64,000 nt of DNA. Source: Anaspis maculata (lineage: Eukaryota; Arthropoda; Insecta; Coleoptera; Scraptiidae). The stretch spans positions 1,426,001 through 1,490,000 of the forward strand of contig OX421963.1 of assembly GCA_949128115.1 (NCBI GenBank), in the 5' to 3' direction. Shown here piece by piece: positions 33,083 through 44,035 of the stretch (its first letter is position 1; every line of letters starts with the position of its first letter). A model generated the notes under the pieces. That model did no database searches. It was not told the origin of the DNA and saw only the letters and a program-made list of their open reading frames with translations. A program made the position numbers and the translations under genes.

Positions 33083-35125
33083 AAGCGGCGTAATGTTCAT
33101 TCAAAACGAAGCAAACGAACAGTGGAAAGACAGAAAAACGAAACTACGAGGGACACTCTAGGGAAGCTGCTTTAGGTATTCTCTACACCGTTACTATGAA
33201 GGACTTCTCTTGTCTCTTGTCTCTTGTCTTATGATATGAGGCTCTTTCCACCTTTTTAGTCGAGAATTATTTCATAAGTAGCTGATAATTAGAATTTTAA
33301 TCTACATGTAACCATCACCGTACATAAACCATCATAATTCTAGTTTTTGACACATTTAATCACAGCTTTACTCGTTACTGCAAACATTCAATAAGGAAGA
33401 AGTAGGACTACATCAGGATTCACTGAAAAAGAAACGAAACCAATCGCGCGAGATTTCTTCGCCGAGATACGCACGCTCATCTCTTCTTAATTAAACGATA
33501 AATCAAACTACTCGGCACGAAGAGTGCCCGTGTGTTATCCCTCTGGCATCCCGTCAGCATCCACTCGCGGGATAATTTCGCAACGTCAATCACTTAACAT
33601 TTCAACCGCGAAATTTCGAGAGAGCAAATACAAAACTTGCCATCAGCCATCATCAACGATTCAACGCCGAATAAAAAAAATGGAAAAACAAATAAAAACG
33701 ACACACAGCATACTCCGTATGTGCGCCAAACGTTGCGTTGGTGAAAAAAGCGAAAGCGTCAGGCAAGAGGCAACATTTTATGAAAGAGTGCCCAGTAGGA
33801 GAAATCCAGCCCGCTGTTTGTTTTAGGGCACCCCGTCGCGTGCCTTCGCCCTCCCGGGGGCTCCAGTCCTTGGTGCCCCCTATACAAGCGAGAGCCGTTA
33901 TCAGATGATGACAATTTCGTTGGCGTTGGCTTTTTCGTTTCCAGTCTCCGTGATGTAAATTTTATGGCCGCAGCGCTAATGTGGAGTCGGATGTTTGGCG
34001 CCTTTGTATAATAATTTCGGTACAAGCCGTAATATGTTGAGCTGTCAGAGGATGAAGAGACGACGCGAAAGAATGCCGCGCGCGATGAAGAATAACCAGA
34101 AGAGAATAAAACTTGAAAAAAAAACGTGGGTGCGTGACCATAGTCACCCTCGGAAGAAGTGAAACTTCTATAGATATGAATCAGCAAACAACGTTCGAAG
34201 AAGTGTTCTTTTCGTACTCCCGCTCCGCTCCCTAACGGTTTGTATCATCTTGTTTTTCTCATTATCAATCTTATTATCATTATTATGAGTCACTCAAAGG
34301 GCAGAATACTTTCGACATGATTTTTTCACGATTAGACTTCTTTTGTTCCTTTTCTCGCTGCGCTCGGCGCTCAAACTCCCATTCTCCGTCACATGAAGTC
34401 TCACTCATACCCCTAATGCAATAAAAATCTATTCTCATCAATAATATTTTTCACAAATAATCATGCGAATGTGACATCGTGACGGATTTCCTCACTGTTC
34501 GATTTTCCCCGTTATATTACAGCACGGTGGAAACTGTGTTCTGGCAGGCACAGCATGGCAATCCAATAATCTCCACAAAGTATAAGAATGTCGTTTGGAA
34601 AAATCGATCCGGTATTAATTTTAATTGAAAAAATATAGAATACATAGGTATTTACAAAGGTATGTAGGTAGGTACCTCGTGAATGTGATTTGAGGTAACT
34701 ACGTGGTTCTAGAGTTCCTACGATATTATCTACTCCAATTGAAATATTGACAGAATTGATATGAGTATCTCCAGTTATGTGCTCGTCACCGTACTTATAT
34801 TTAGAATGTCACATTTATTTGAGGTGAAATCAAACCATTCAAAAAATTAACGAAGAATAATGTCAAAAATCAATTTCCAAACACAAGAATTTGATTATAA
34901 AACCAGTATAATAGCATCGCTATACAATCAGCTGACATCTATAACATTAAGCAACTGTTTCAGCCTCAATTGTCGAAAATTCTTTCTCCCCTCTGGGCTT
35001 TAATCATCCACCCCTGCTTTCCTGCTTAATAGGTACATGGGTATCTACCTGAAAATTGTGTTTACATTTGGGTGTGCAGCATTCGATTCTATTTTTTAAT
35101 TGTAAACGTCCGTTGAAGAATTACC
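33083..35125. other. Unassigned low-repeat stretch
   Basis: No tandem array except a short TCTCTTG/TGTCTCTTGTC run near 33209-33230. Around 33.4-34.2 kb the sequence is richer in CpG and includes frames of 100-142 codons, without motifs. Possibly host intergenic or regulatory DNA. Confidence 0.3.
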
Positions 35126-35333
35126 CAGAGCCGGGACTGGCCTATTTTCCGCCTGCGTGCCACCGAAAAATTGCCGCCCCCCTCACCGGCAGTGGAGAGC
35201 CCCACCAAATGCGGGAATGAAAAGAATCCTTCGAAATTCAACTTTATTATTATATTACCGCCTCTATGACTTGCCGCCTGCCAGACCCGCCTGCGCGCCG
35301 GAACGCACTGCACGCCTGCTAGGCCCGGCCCTG
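35126..35333 (+). mobile_element. Small hAT-like MITE (CAGGGCCGGGCC ends), copy C
   Basis: It runs from CAGAGCCGGGACTGG to AGGCCCGGCCCTG. It matches 17590-17784 across its length (CACCGGCAGTGGAGAG; GAAATTCAACTTTATTAT; CTATGACTTGCCGCC), with a small extra CCTGCCAGACCCG segment. Flanks give no clean 8-bp duplication. Non-coding. Confidence 0.65.
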
Positions 35334-35384
35334 AATATAGGTCGATTTCCCTGGCCCCCCACTTTTGGCTCCCCTTCTTCTCCT

Positions 35385-35945
35385 TTAGATATTGATTGGT
35401 GCTCGTTTAGTGCTGAATAGTGCTGCATATTATCAATTCACCACTCATTGTTTTTATAGCTTTTCTTTCAAACATAGATGGGGGCTGGAGAAACTCTCAG
35501 CCCCCTAATTTCTTAAGATTTTTTGAAAAAAATTTAAATAAATAAATGGAGCTCGTTTAGTGCTGGATAGAGCTGCATTTTATTTGTTTAGTGCTTGTTG
35601 TTTCCATACCGTTTTTTTAGAATATATGTTGGGGGGCTGGAGAAACTGCCAGCCTCCCGTTTCATTCGATTTTTCTAAAAAATTTGAATGAAATGAATGG
35701 TGCTCGTTCAGTGCTGAATAGTGCTGCATTTCATCTGTTTAGTGCTGGTGATTTTCATAGCTTTTTCAGAAAAAATAGGTGTGGGGGCTGGAGAAACTGC
35801 CAGCCCCCCGTTTCTTTCGATTTTTTAAAAAAATATCAATGAAATAAATTGTGCTCGTTCAGTGCTGTATAGTGCTGCATTTTGTTTGTTTAGTGCTGGT
35901 GGTTTTCATAGCTTTTTTTGAAAAAATGGGGCTGGAGAAAAGTCT
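35385..35945 (+). repeat. 151-bp satellite (TTTAGTGCTGAATAGTGCTGCAT type), four units
   Basis: The anchor GCTCGTTTAGTGCTG/GCTCGTTCAGTGCTG falls at 35401, 35551, 35702 and 35853: spacings 150, 151 and 151. Each unit also holds GGGGGCTGGAGAAACTGCC, AGCCCCCCGTTTCTTTCGAT and TTTTTTGAAAAAA. The same unit, inverted, appears at 43945-44035, 50985-51429 and around the two insertions at 51.4-56.7 kb. Confidence 0.85.
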
Positions 35946-36177
35946 AAAAAACGAATAATTTTTTTTCGCGATTAGGTAATTTTTTATTCTCTCGATTAAT
36001 AATGGATGATGACGAATAAGTGGACTTTCCCTGAAAAAAAAAAGATGGGAAACGCATTATAACGGACACAGAGACTTTCAAAGTTTAGTTTTGAGAATGA
36101 TTCTTCATCTAACTCCAAATTCAACTGGATTTTAACCGGTACACAAAGTACGTAAGTCCAAGTTGATGCATACTATT
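35946..36177. other. Unassigned spacer
   Basis: Short AT-rich stretch between the 151-bp satellite and the palindromic element. Nothing recognised. Confidence 0.3.
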
Positions 36178-38181
36178 ATCATTCTGAACTGCTCAACAAT
36201 GAAAGTGTTACAAAGCAAAAATTCACCCAGTTTTGAACCGCTGTAACTTTTGATTGGCACAAACGATTCCAATTCTGTTTCAAGTACTGAAGAGCCCAAT
36301 TTTTTGGCCGTCTTTCTTGTCAATATGAAATCCATAGAGCCCCTTATAAAACTTCTACAGGGTGATGAACAAAGCAGTGCAAAATTGATGAAAGTTCAAC
36401 ATACCCCCGTTTTCGTTAATTTTTTTTTTTTGGGAGTATCAACACCAAATTTATGAAGAATGATGTGTTCCCTCGAAACGGTTTTTGAATTTTCGGGATT
36501 CCAGTCGAAACAGCCACAATATGATTTTTTATTGTGAATAGTGTGAATTATTCCTGTAGCAACGCAAAAACATTGGAACTTTTCATATCGAGATGACGCC
36601 ACTTGGTAGGCTTGTTCACTGAACAATTCTGAGCAATTTGATATGCAACACGTTCCTTTTGTCTAGTGTAGGGGTGAAGAAAAGCCCAATTGGCAGCGTA
36701 CTTTTTGGTACTACTCCTAAAATTTGGGTTTTAGCATTGAAAAAAGGTTAATTCTTACTCTCTTTGGTCAACATGGGACTACGTCATTAGAATTGGATTA
36801 ACCACATTTCCGTCATTTTGGAATTTTTTGCCTTTACCTCAAATTTCAAATAACAGGCATATTTGCTCGCATGTTTGGCATCATTTCTTGAAATGTTGGT
36901 CCCCAAAATGGGATTCTGTCAATAAGATCTATCTATCTGTTTGTTTATCTGTCTATCTTTTTCCGAAAAAATATTTATAGAATTTTTAACCCCACCCCCC
37001 TTCTTCCTGAAATTCTCTGAGTGTCCAATTTAATATTCTTGACCTCTCAATTCTTTTCAATGCAGTCAACGTCATATTGCATAGCATCGGAAGAGATAAT
37101 TTTCTGTGGAAAAAATGCCACCCAAATTTCACCCTTTCGCTCCCCCCACCTTATCTCAAAAATCTAAAATGGCAATATCTACTTTGTGATACATCAAATT
37201 GAAGGAAATTAAATTCTCTCCATGAACAAAATTTTTTCAAATTTCTTAAAACCTCCATTTTCCTCACAAAACACCCCAAATGTCTAATTTATTTGGAGAG
37301 GGGTTGAAAATTTCAAAAAAATTGTTTTTGGAAAGAGAATTCAATTACCTTCAATTTGATGTATCACAAAGTAGGTGGTGTTTTGTTAAATTTTGAAGCT
37401 GAGGTGGGGGAGAGCAAAAGGGTCAATTTGGGTAGCACTTTTTCCACCGAAAATTCTTTTCTTCGATGTTTTTTATGATGACACTGACTGAATTAAAAAC
37501 AATTGAGAGGTCCAGGATTAAAAAGAGGACAGTCAGAGAATTTTTAGGGCGAAGGAAAGTGGGATTAAAAATTTTGTGAATATTTTTTTCAGAAAGAAAA
37601 TTTGATTCTCTTCAATTTGATGTATCGCAAGGTAGGTCATGTCATTTGAAATTTCGAAGTTGGGGTAAGTGGGGGCGAGGGGGCTTAAGATAGAAATTTG
37701 CCAATTTATGTTTTAGATGTCTCCTTTGATATAAAAATCGACCTGTTTTTGCTCGAAGGAACATTCACTAGGAATCGGGAGTTATTGCAGGTGGATAGTT
37801 TTTAAATGATCACCCGGTGCAGTATTCACAATAAAAAATCACATTTTGGCTGTTTCGACTCGAATCCCGAAAATTCAAAAACCGTTTCGAGGGAACACAT
37901 CATTTTTCATAAATTTGGTGTTGATACTCCCAAAAAAAATTTTTGGCGAAAACGGGGGTATGTTGAACTTTCATCAATTTTGCACTGCTCTGTTCATCAC
38001 CCTGTAGAAAATTTATGAAAAGCTCTATGCATTTCGTATTGACAAGGAAGATGGCCAAAAGATTAGGCTATTCAGTTCTTGAAACAAAATCAGAAACAGA
38101 TGTGCCAATCAAAAGTTATAGCGGTTCAAAATTGGGTAAATTTTTGCTTTGTAACACTTTCATTGTTGAGCAGTTTATTAT
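36178..38181. mobile_element. 2-kb nested palindromic (foldback) element
   Basis: The outer arms of about 370 bases (about 36180-36550 and 37806-38181) are inverted copies sharing CTGCTCAACAATGAAAGTG, CAAAATTGATGAAAGTTCAA and CTCGAAACGGTTTTTGAATT. Inner arms (about 36975-37240 and 37330-37570) are a second inverted pair sharing TTTGTGATACATCAAATTGA and GACCTCTCAATT. The axis lies near 37.29 kb. A TCTA/TCTG microsatellite sits at about 36928-36958. No transposase frame. A further copy of its right interior flanks the piggyBac element. Confidence 0.6.
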
Positions 38182-38184
38182 GCC

Positions 38185-38358
38185 CGCTCTATTAAAATTC
38201 ACAACAATCGCAACGCAGCCGCAACGCAACGTTTCTGATTGGCTCGCAAGGTATTCGCAAAGCCATCGCAACGACGCGAAAGACTTGCGAACCAATCAGA
38301 AACCTTGCGCCTTATTGCGTTGCGGATGCGGGTGCGTTGCGTTATTTCATAGAGTGGC
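38185..38358. mobile_element. ~170-bp palindromic MITE rich in GCAACG
   Basis: The left arm (CTCTATTAAAATTCACAAC... GCAACGCAACGTTTCTGATT) and the right arm (AATCAGAAACCTTGCG... GCGTTGCGTTATTTCATAGAG) are inverted over nearly the full length. It abuts the 2-kb palindromic element directly. Non-coding. Confidence 0.6.
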
Positions 38359-39814
38359 CTTTTCGGACAAAACAAAATTACGACAGAGACCGACACGGAG
38401 TGTAGGTAGTGATTTCGCTCTGGTGTTACTGTGACACAAGGCCAAATTTAGTATACTCCATGACAAGCTCTGTCCTACTTTTTTTGTCCGCAATGGTACA
38501 GAGTGTTCACGTGATACAGGATTTTTGGCTGCGGCCAGTTGGTAGGCCCGAATTGACACCTGTCACTCCTGTCAGGTTTTCGCGCTCAAAGGTTGAGGTT
38601 AGGTCAACGTAAACAAAACAAGGGAACACAGAATAAGGAATGATATATTGTTGGAGATGCGATAAAATATATTCAGTACAACGTAATACACGACGCAGCT
38701 TTTCTTTTACCCAAAGTAAGTATGATGATGACGACACCCACACGCTGAATGCCGGCGAACCGGACCGATGATGGGAGCTGTGGTCCCGGGCACAGCAAGA
38801 ACTCCGCAATTCGTTTGACAGTCGAGGTAAAAGTGCGTATGGAGTTTCCTAATTATTACCGGAGGCTACTGCAGCTGTCGGGCGAAATACCCGGCGAATT
38901 AATGCAAATCGAGTCGCTGCAACCTAAACCGTGAGCTCACGTTCCAGACACCGACGAAATATCGCGCAAGGTAAGTGATGACACAAGCGATACCGCAGCC
39001 CTAGTTCTAATTGGAAACTTACCACCTCGGTCCTGAAGGGAAGAATGGAGCCCTCCTGCGGTCCCCTGGATACCCAGCAAACCAACGGTAATGAAGAAAT
39101 AGCGCAGCGGTGGTGGTGGGTGACAAAGAGTTTTAACAACGTGACAACGCCGAAGGGGTCGCTGCTGGTGGTGGGTTCGACGCCAGCCCGGCCGTCAGCA
39201 CCGGAGCAGGGGTGGTGCTCTGCAGCTCACCCTGATGTTGCCCGATGTGGTCACCTTTGTTGACTCGTTGGCGCTGGACCTTCCGTCTGTACTCCACAGC
39301 GGCCAACCAATACGTTTCAGTACCCGATATCGTGTATTGTTGTCGATGGATGATAATAAAAAAAAACCTAGGAAAATATATGGAAATGTTAGGGACCTAT
39401 GACACCACCGAGAAGGGTCTTGAAGGGATGAGAGAGAGATATGAAACGTACCCGGTTGGACTGGGTTTTTTTGCTCCTGGGAGGTGTAAAAGTCCGCCGG
39501 CTTTGGATTCTGGTCTTCTTGGAAGACGTCCGTGACCCTTTTCTTGCGCAAATTTGCAACGACGTGCACGGCCGGATCTTTTGCCAGGAGAAACGCAAAA
39601 TGGCTACCTTTACCTTTTTTTGTACCAGCAGCTTATCTACTTCTTGTAGCTTATCTCTAGTCTTGACCGGGTCAGGTGGTACCTGTCATGTAAAAAGGTA
39701 AACAAACCCGACCTTCTCGGCGGTGCTTCTAGTTCAGGATGTGGAATAAGGAAGAGGAATGGGATAAGATGGATGGCGAGCTGCAAGTGAGTGCTGAATC
39801 TGATTTTTCCTCGT
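38359..39814. other. Unassigned CpG-containing island with candidate splice donors
   Basis: About 1.45 kb of low-repeat, comparatively GC-rich sequence. Two strong plus-strand donor matches occur: CCCAAA|GTAAGTATG (about 38716) and GCGCAAG|GTAAGTGATG (GT at 38971). A 61-codon ATG frame at 38749-38934 ends before the second donor. Reverse frames at 39.2-39.6 kb look protein-like but match nothing I know. It may hold parts of a host gene; evidence is weak. Confidence 0.3.
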
Positions 39815-40202
39815 AACACACGCGAGACGGATACCCCCCATAAAAAACTTTCCCTTAGTTTATTGTTGATAATTTGAAAAAGAAAGTACTCTCCTGGAAC
39901 CATTTTTCCGTACTTTCTGAATATGTCAAGTATAATTTTCCATTTATTTTGCCATATGTCGCAATTTTTGTGTCATTTTCTCGAAACACTTTGTATTTCA
40001 TCACCACAATCGATGCACATTGTTATTCTGATTCCAAAAAATTTTTTAAGCGCTGTTGTGAATTGTTTATTTTTTTTTTAATTTTCATTCTTAATTTTTA
40101 ATTTCATTTTCAATTTTGAGTGTCATGCATTTTTCCTTTTTTGAATTGTCATGAAGGGAAAGTTTTTTTATGGGGGGGTGGTATCCGTCTCGCGTGAACA
40201 CC
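39815..40202. mobile_element. ~390-bp foldback MITE with ~40-bp inverted ends
   Basis: The left CGCGAGACGGATACCCCCC ATAAAAAACTTTCCCTT is matched inverted by the right AAGGGAAAGTTTTTTTATGG GGGGGTGGTATCCGTCTCGCG. The interior is AT-rich and non-coding. Immediate outer bases differ, so exact termini are uncertain. Confidence 0.6.
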
Positions 40203-40284
40203 CTGTCATTTTTGTCACCCTACAAGCTAGTCAAAGAGGGTGTTCATTTGAAAAGTTGTCACCCCTGATTTCTGAGGGGGGGGT

Positions 40285-40458
40285 GTTGAAGAAATTAGAA
40301 ATTTATCAGACGGGAAGAGAATTTTATATTGCCTTCCATTTGATGAATAACAAAATAGGTAATTTTATTTGAAATTTCAAAGTTGGGTAGACTGGGGGTG
40401 AAGAGGTTCAAGATGGAAATTTGGCCATACACGTGTCTTATAGATGACCCGCTTGAAA
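40285..40458. repeat. Copy of the 37.6-37.8 kb repeat, left of piggyBac
   Basis: TTCCATTTGATGAATAACAA, TTGAAATTTCAAAGTTGGGT and AAGATGGAAATTTGGCC match 37600-37715 in order. It is interrupted by the piggyBac insertion and resumes at 43382 (ATCGACCTCTTTTTGCT). Confidence 0.6.
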
Positions 40459-40727
40459 TTAACCCATTAGTGCATAATGTTCGTTTTATCGAACATTCAT
40501 ATTATATTTTTTTGTGACAAGTTCTTGTTACTGTTTTGATATTTTTACTATAAAAACACATTATCTAAGTTGAGGTAAAACATCTTGACTATTTTATACG
40601 ATAGTAAAAGGTATTTTGGCATTGCATAAAATAATATTAAATAGTGATGAATCTCGAATTATAAAACTCGTCGCGGCGGGTAAGCGAACATATCTTTTCA
40701 CGTACAATTTTCAATCATTTCCATATA

Positions 40728-42204
40728 CCGGGTGGGCCATAATAAACCGGAATACTTTTTTTTTGCCTATAAAATTTTTATTCCCTTACCGATTTTGACG
40801 GGAATAATACCAACGGAAAGCCAATAGACTAGGTCCTACACCACAAAAGTCAAAATGGCCGTCACTTCAAAATTCAAGATGGCGGAAATGTTTGAATATA
40901 CACCTTCTTTTGTTTTCGTTCTTTTTGTTCAAAAGTTATGGAAACTATGAAAACAAGAAAATAATCGGAAAGAATGGAGTTTTTCTCACAATTCAAGACC
41001 ATTCCAAGCTTATTCGGTCCATTCGTTCTGGAGTTATAACGAAATTAAAAAAGGCGTACTTCACATGTTCTGACCAGAAATGATGGTTTTAAATTTTGGT
41101 TTCCTGCCTATAAAATTTTTATTTTCTGACCGATTTTGACGGAAATGGTACCAACGGAAAGCCAATAAACAAGGTCGTACACCACAGAAGTCAAAATGGC
41201 TGTCACTTAAAAATGCAAGATGGCGGAATTGTTTGAACATACACCTTCTTTTGTTTTTTCTTTTTGTTCAAAAGTTATGGAAACTGTGAAAACAACAACG
41301 TAATCGGAAAGAATGGAGTTTTTCTCACAATTCAAGACCATTCCAAGCTTATTCGGTCCATCCGTTCTGGAGTTATAGCGAAATTAAAAAGGGCCTACTT
41401 CACATGTTCTGACCAGAAATGATGGATTTAAATTTTAATTTCCTTCCAACAAAAGTTCTTTTGATCGCCATGATATTGTCCATCAAACTTATTAAGGTAA
41501 TTATTGGGTATCCATTGACATCAATTTTTGTGGAATCGGCCCCGAAAAACAAAATTTTGGGAGGCAGGAAACCAAAATTTAAATCCATCATTTCTGATCA
41601 GAACATGTGAAGTGGGCCTTTTTTAATTTAGCTATAACTCCAGAACGGATGAACCGAATAAGCTCGGAATGGTCTTGAATGGTGAGAAAAACTCCATTCT
41701 TTCTGACTATGTTGTTGTTTTCACAGTTTCCATAACTTTTGAACAAAAAGAACGAAAACAAAAGAAGGTGTATATTCAAACAATTCCGCCATCTTAAATT
41801 TTGAAGTGACAGCTATTTTGACTTTTGTAGTGTACGACCTAGTCTGTTGGCTTTCTGTTGGTACCATTCCTGTCAAAATCGGTCAGGGAATGAAAATTTA
41901 ATAGGCAGAAAACCAAAATTTAAAACCATCATTTCTGGTCAGAACATGTGAAGTAGGCCTTTTTTAATTTCGCTATAACTCCAGAACGAATGAACCGAAT
42001 AAGCTCGGAATGGTCTTGAATTGTGAGGAAAACTCCATTCTTTTCGATTATCTTGTTGTTTTAACAGTTTCCATAACTTTTGAACAAAAAGAACGGAAAC
42101 AAAAGAAGGTGTATATTCAAACATTTCCGCCATCTTGAATTTTGAAGTGACGGCCATTTTAACTTTTGTGGTGTACGACCTAGTCTATTGGCTTTTCGTT
42201 GGTA
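40728..42204. mobile_element. Four-unit foldback (two forward, two inverted 341-bp units) inside piggyBac
   Basis: The landmark TACCAACGGAAAGCCAATA lies at 40808 and 41149 (offset 341). Its inverse ends at 41863 and 42204 (offset 341). Each unit contains AAGATGGCGGAA, ACACCTTCTTTTGTTTT, CAAAAGTTATGGAAACT and GTTCTGGAGTTATA, then ACATGTTCTGACCAGAAATG. The axis is near 41.5 kb. The left outer end carries GGGTGGGCCATAATAAAC, a mariner-like style, with no counterpart on the right. Frames inside are inverted copies of each other, not genes. Confidence 0.75.
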
Positions 42205-42383
42205 AATAATATACTCCAAGTATCCTATTACTGATTCCACATACTAAAAATATATCAGTTCATGTTTTTTATAAGAAAAATTGCCTTTATTTACCTTGGT
42301 CGTTTTATCGAACGTTATGCGCCACGTACCCTATGCGTATGAAATCATAATAAAATTTCATATATTGTGGATTGACATTTTCC

Positions 42384-43228
42384 TTTGAAAAGAAAGAAAA
42401 ATGGAAAACTGGGCCAGTAACAATCTTATTTTTCGAACACAACAGAAATGTAGCATGCGAAATCCACGTGATACAGTTTAATACAATAGTAAAAGCATTC
42501 CACTTGAATTTTTTCTTTTTTTTTTTTGACGAAGAGGTGATGTCGAATATTGAAACTCAATGTATGATGGTCACCAAAAAAATTATGATTCGACAATAAA
42601 TAGAAGTGGACTAGTCCTGGTATTTGGAGGACTCTTATTGTCTGGATATGAAAATAATTATCCAAATAAAAAAATTTAGGTACTGGTCCAACGAAAATGA
42701 CATGACGTTCCGAAAATATTATAAAAAAATATAAGACCAAACAGATTTGATGCTATTTTGAGACATATACACTTGAACAACAACAGCCAAATCGACATTC
42801 AAAATAAGTTGTACAAATTACAGCCTCTTATTGACAAGCTCAATGACAACTTTAGACTAAATGGGGGCCCAGACGAAAACCTCAGTATCGACGGAAGCAT
42901 GTTACCCGATTATAGAAAATTTTGCGAAACAGGTTATGAAAAAAACCAATTAGGTTTGGCTCCAAAAATTGAGACTAGAAAAAATCAAATAGACGTAAAA
43001 TAACACCAGCATCAGTTCATGATGTAAGGTATGACCACATGGAACAACCATCTACCAGAATATTCTGAAAAAGAAAAAACATGTATATGTTGTAGGAAAA
43101 CTGTAAATTCACGTTTCAAGTGTCATAGGGTGTTGCATACAAAATTATGTTCTATGCAGCACCATGCAAGAGAGATTTCAAATTTTGTATTTGTCAAAAA
43201 AAAATTGTCAACGAACCAGTGTGCATAA
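42384..43228 (+). pseudogene. piggyBac transposase relic
   Basis: Pieces in several frames follow the order of a piggyBac transposase (DDE_Tnp_1_7 family): FFDEEVMSNIETQ near 42520-42560; a broken lead into RPNRFDAILRHIHLNNNS near 42735-42790; LQPLIDKLNDNF and LSIDGSMLPDYRKF (42810-42920), where the family normally has an acidic pair after SID (Glu replaced by Gly here). A Cys-rich tail with CICC..., C..., LC...H at 43075-43165 corresponds to the C-terminal zinc-binding domain. Most of the catalytic core between about 42990 and 43060 is missing, and stops and frameshifts occur. Not functional. Confidence 0.7.
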
Positions 43229-43381
43229 CGTTCGTTATAACGAACATGCTGTATTCTTACCAAAAATTGTAGGAAAATTTGGTTTTTAACAAAATTTCTC
43301 TCAAAATAATCTCTATTGACTATTTCACTGGAAGAAAATTGAAAATATAGAATTCCATAACTTCATGCACTAATGGGTTAA

Positions 43382-43944
43382 AATCGACCTCTTTTTGCTG
43401 GGAAGTCTATTTCTCAAAAATTGGGAGTTAATAGGGGAAACTTTTTTTTTTCATCAACAAAAACAAAACAATATGTCACAGGTGTGATTGCTGTTGACTT
43501 TATTCTGCGAAGTTGGAGACAAGATCAAATTTGACTAAGAAACTGCTTTAATAATTACCAAAATATTTTCTCTTATATGGTGTGCCCCACCCTCACGTTG
43601 TATCTATGCCAATCAGTTTTTAACGGTTATATGCGGCAAAGACAATAATGGAACTCTAGAAAAATGGCATAAAACTAAAATTACGTGGGTTGGCAATTTC
43701 TGTGTAAGATGAGAAAATGTAGGTACCCAGCTTCGAAACCAACAGCGTTAGAAAAATTTCAAAGCCAGATCCTGGTTTGTCTGGAAAAACTGGATCTACC
43801 CTTAGGCTATGTCCATTTGGTGGTGAATCATCCTGTATTTGTAAAAATGGGACTAGAAGTGGGAGGCTTAAAAACAGCATTATACGTTGAACATAACAGC
43901 ACTTCTTCAACAAATATTGAATTTTTTCAGCCCACTTAGTATTT
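43382..43944. other. Right remainder of piggyBac target repeat, then unassigned
   Basis: The first ~55 bases (ATCGACCTCTTTTTGCTGGG, TTGGGAGTTA) continue the repeat cut by piggyBac. The rest shows no tandem pattern. An 84-codon forward frame at 43685-43939 has no recognised motif. Confidence 0.35.
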
Positions 43945-44035
43945 AAAAAGCTATAAAAACCACCGGCATTAAACAAACCAAATGCAGCACTATTCAGCAC
44001 TAAACGAGCACCATTCATTCCATTCAAATTTTTTG
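43945..44035 (-). repeat. Partial 151-bp satellite unit (minus)
   Basis: GCAGCACTATTCAGCACTAA ACGAGCACCATTCATT and the preceding AGCTATAAAAACCACC are the inverse of the unit at 35.4-35.9 kb. Confidence 0.7.

Larger units (their letters stand above)
40463..43377 (+). mobile_element. piggyBac-like element, decayed
   Basis: The 13-bp perfect inverted ends CCCATTAGTGCAT / ATGCACTAATGGG are flanked on both sides by TTAA (40459-40462 and 43378-43381), the exact target of piggyBac transposases. Subterminal near-palindromes of the form TTCGTTTTATCGAAC occur inside the left end, again at about 42298, and at the right end as TTCGTTATAACGAAC. It encodes a broken transposase and is further interrupted by a four-unit foldback. 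Length 2.9 kb including that insert. Confidence 0.85.

Noticed and set aside
36928..36960. TCTA/TCTG microsatellite and CA run at 4467 as features of interest
   Set aside because: Short ordinary microsatellites with no wider structure.
39160..39195. GGTTCGACGCC, a tRNA B-box-like word
   Set aside because: Flanking bases form a GCTGG/CCAGC hairpin that does not give a T-arm, and no A box or cloverleaf could be drawn upstream.
40892..41779. Two similar ~63-codon frames on opposite strands
   Set aside because: They are the two arms of the four-unit foldback, not a gene family.
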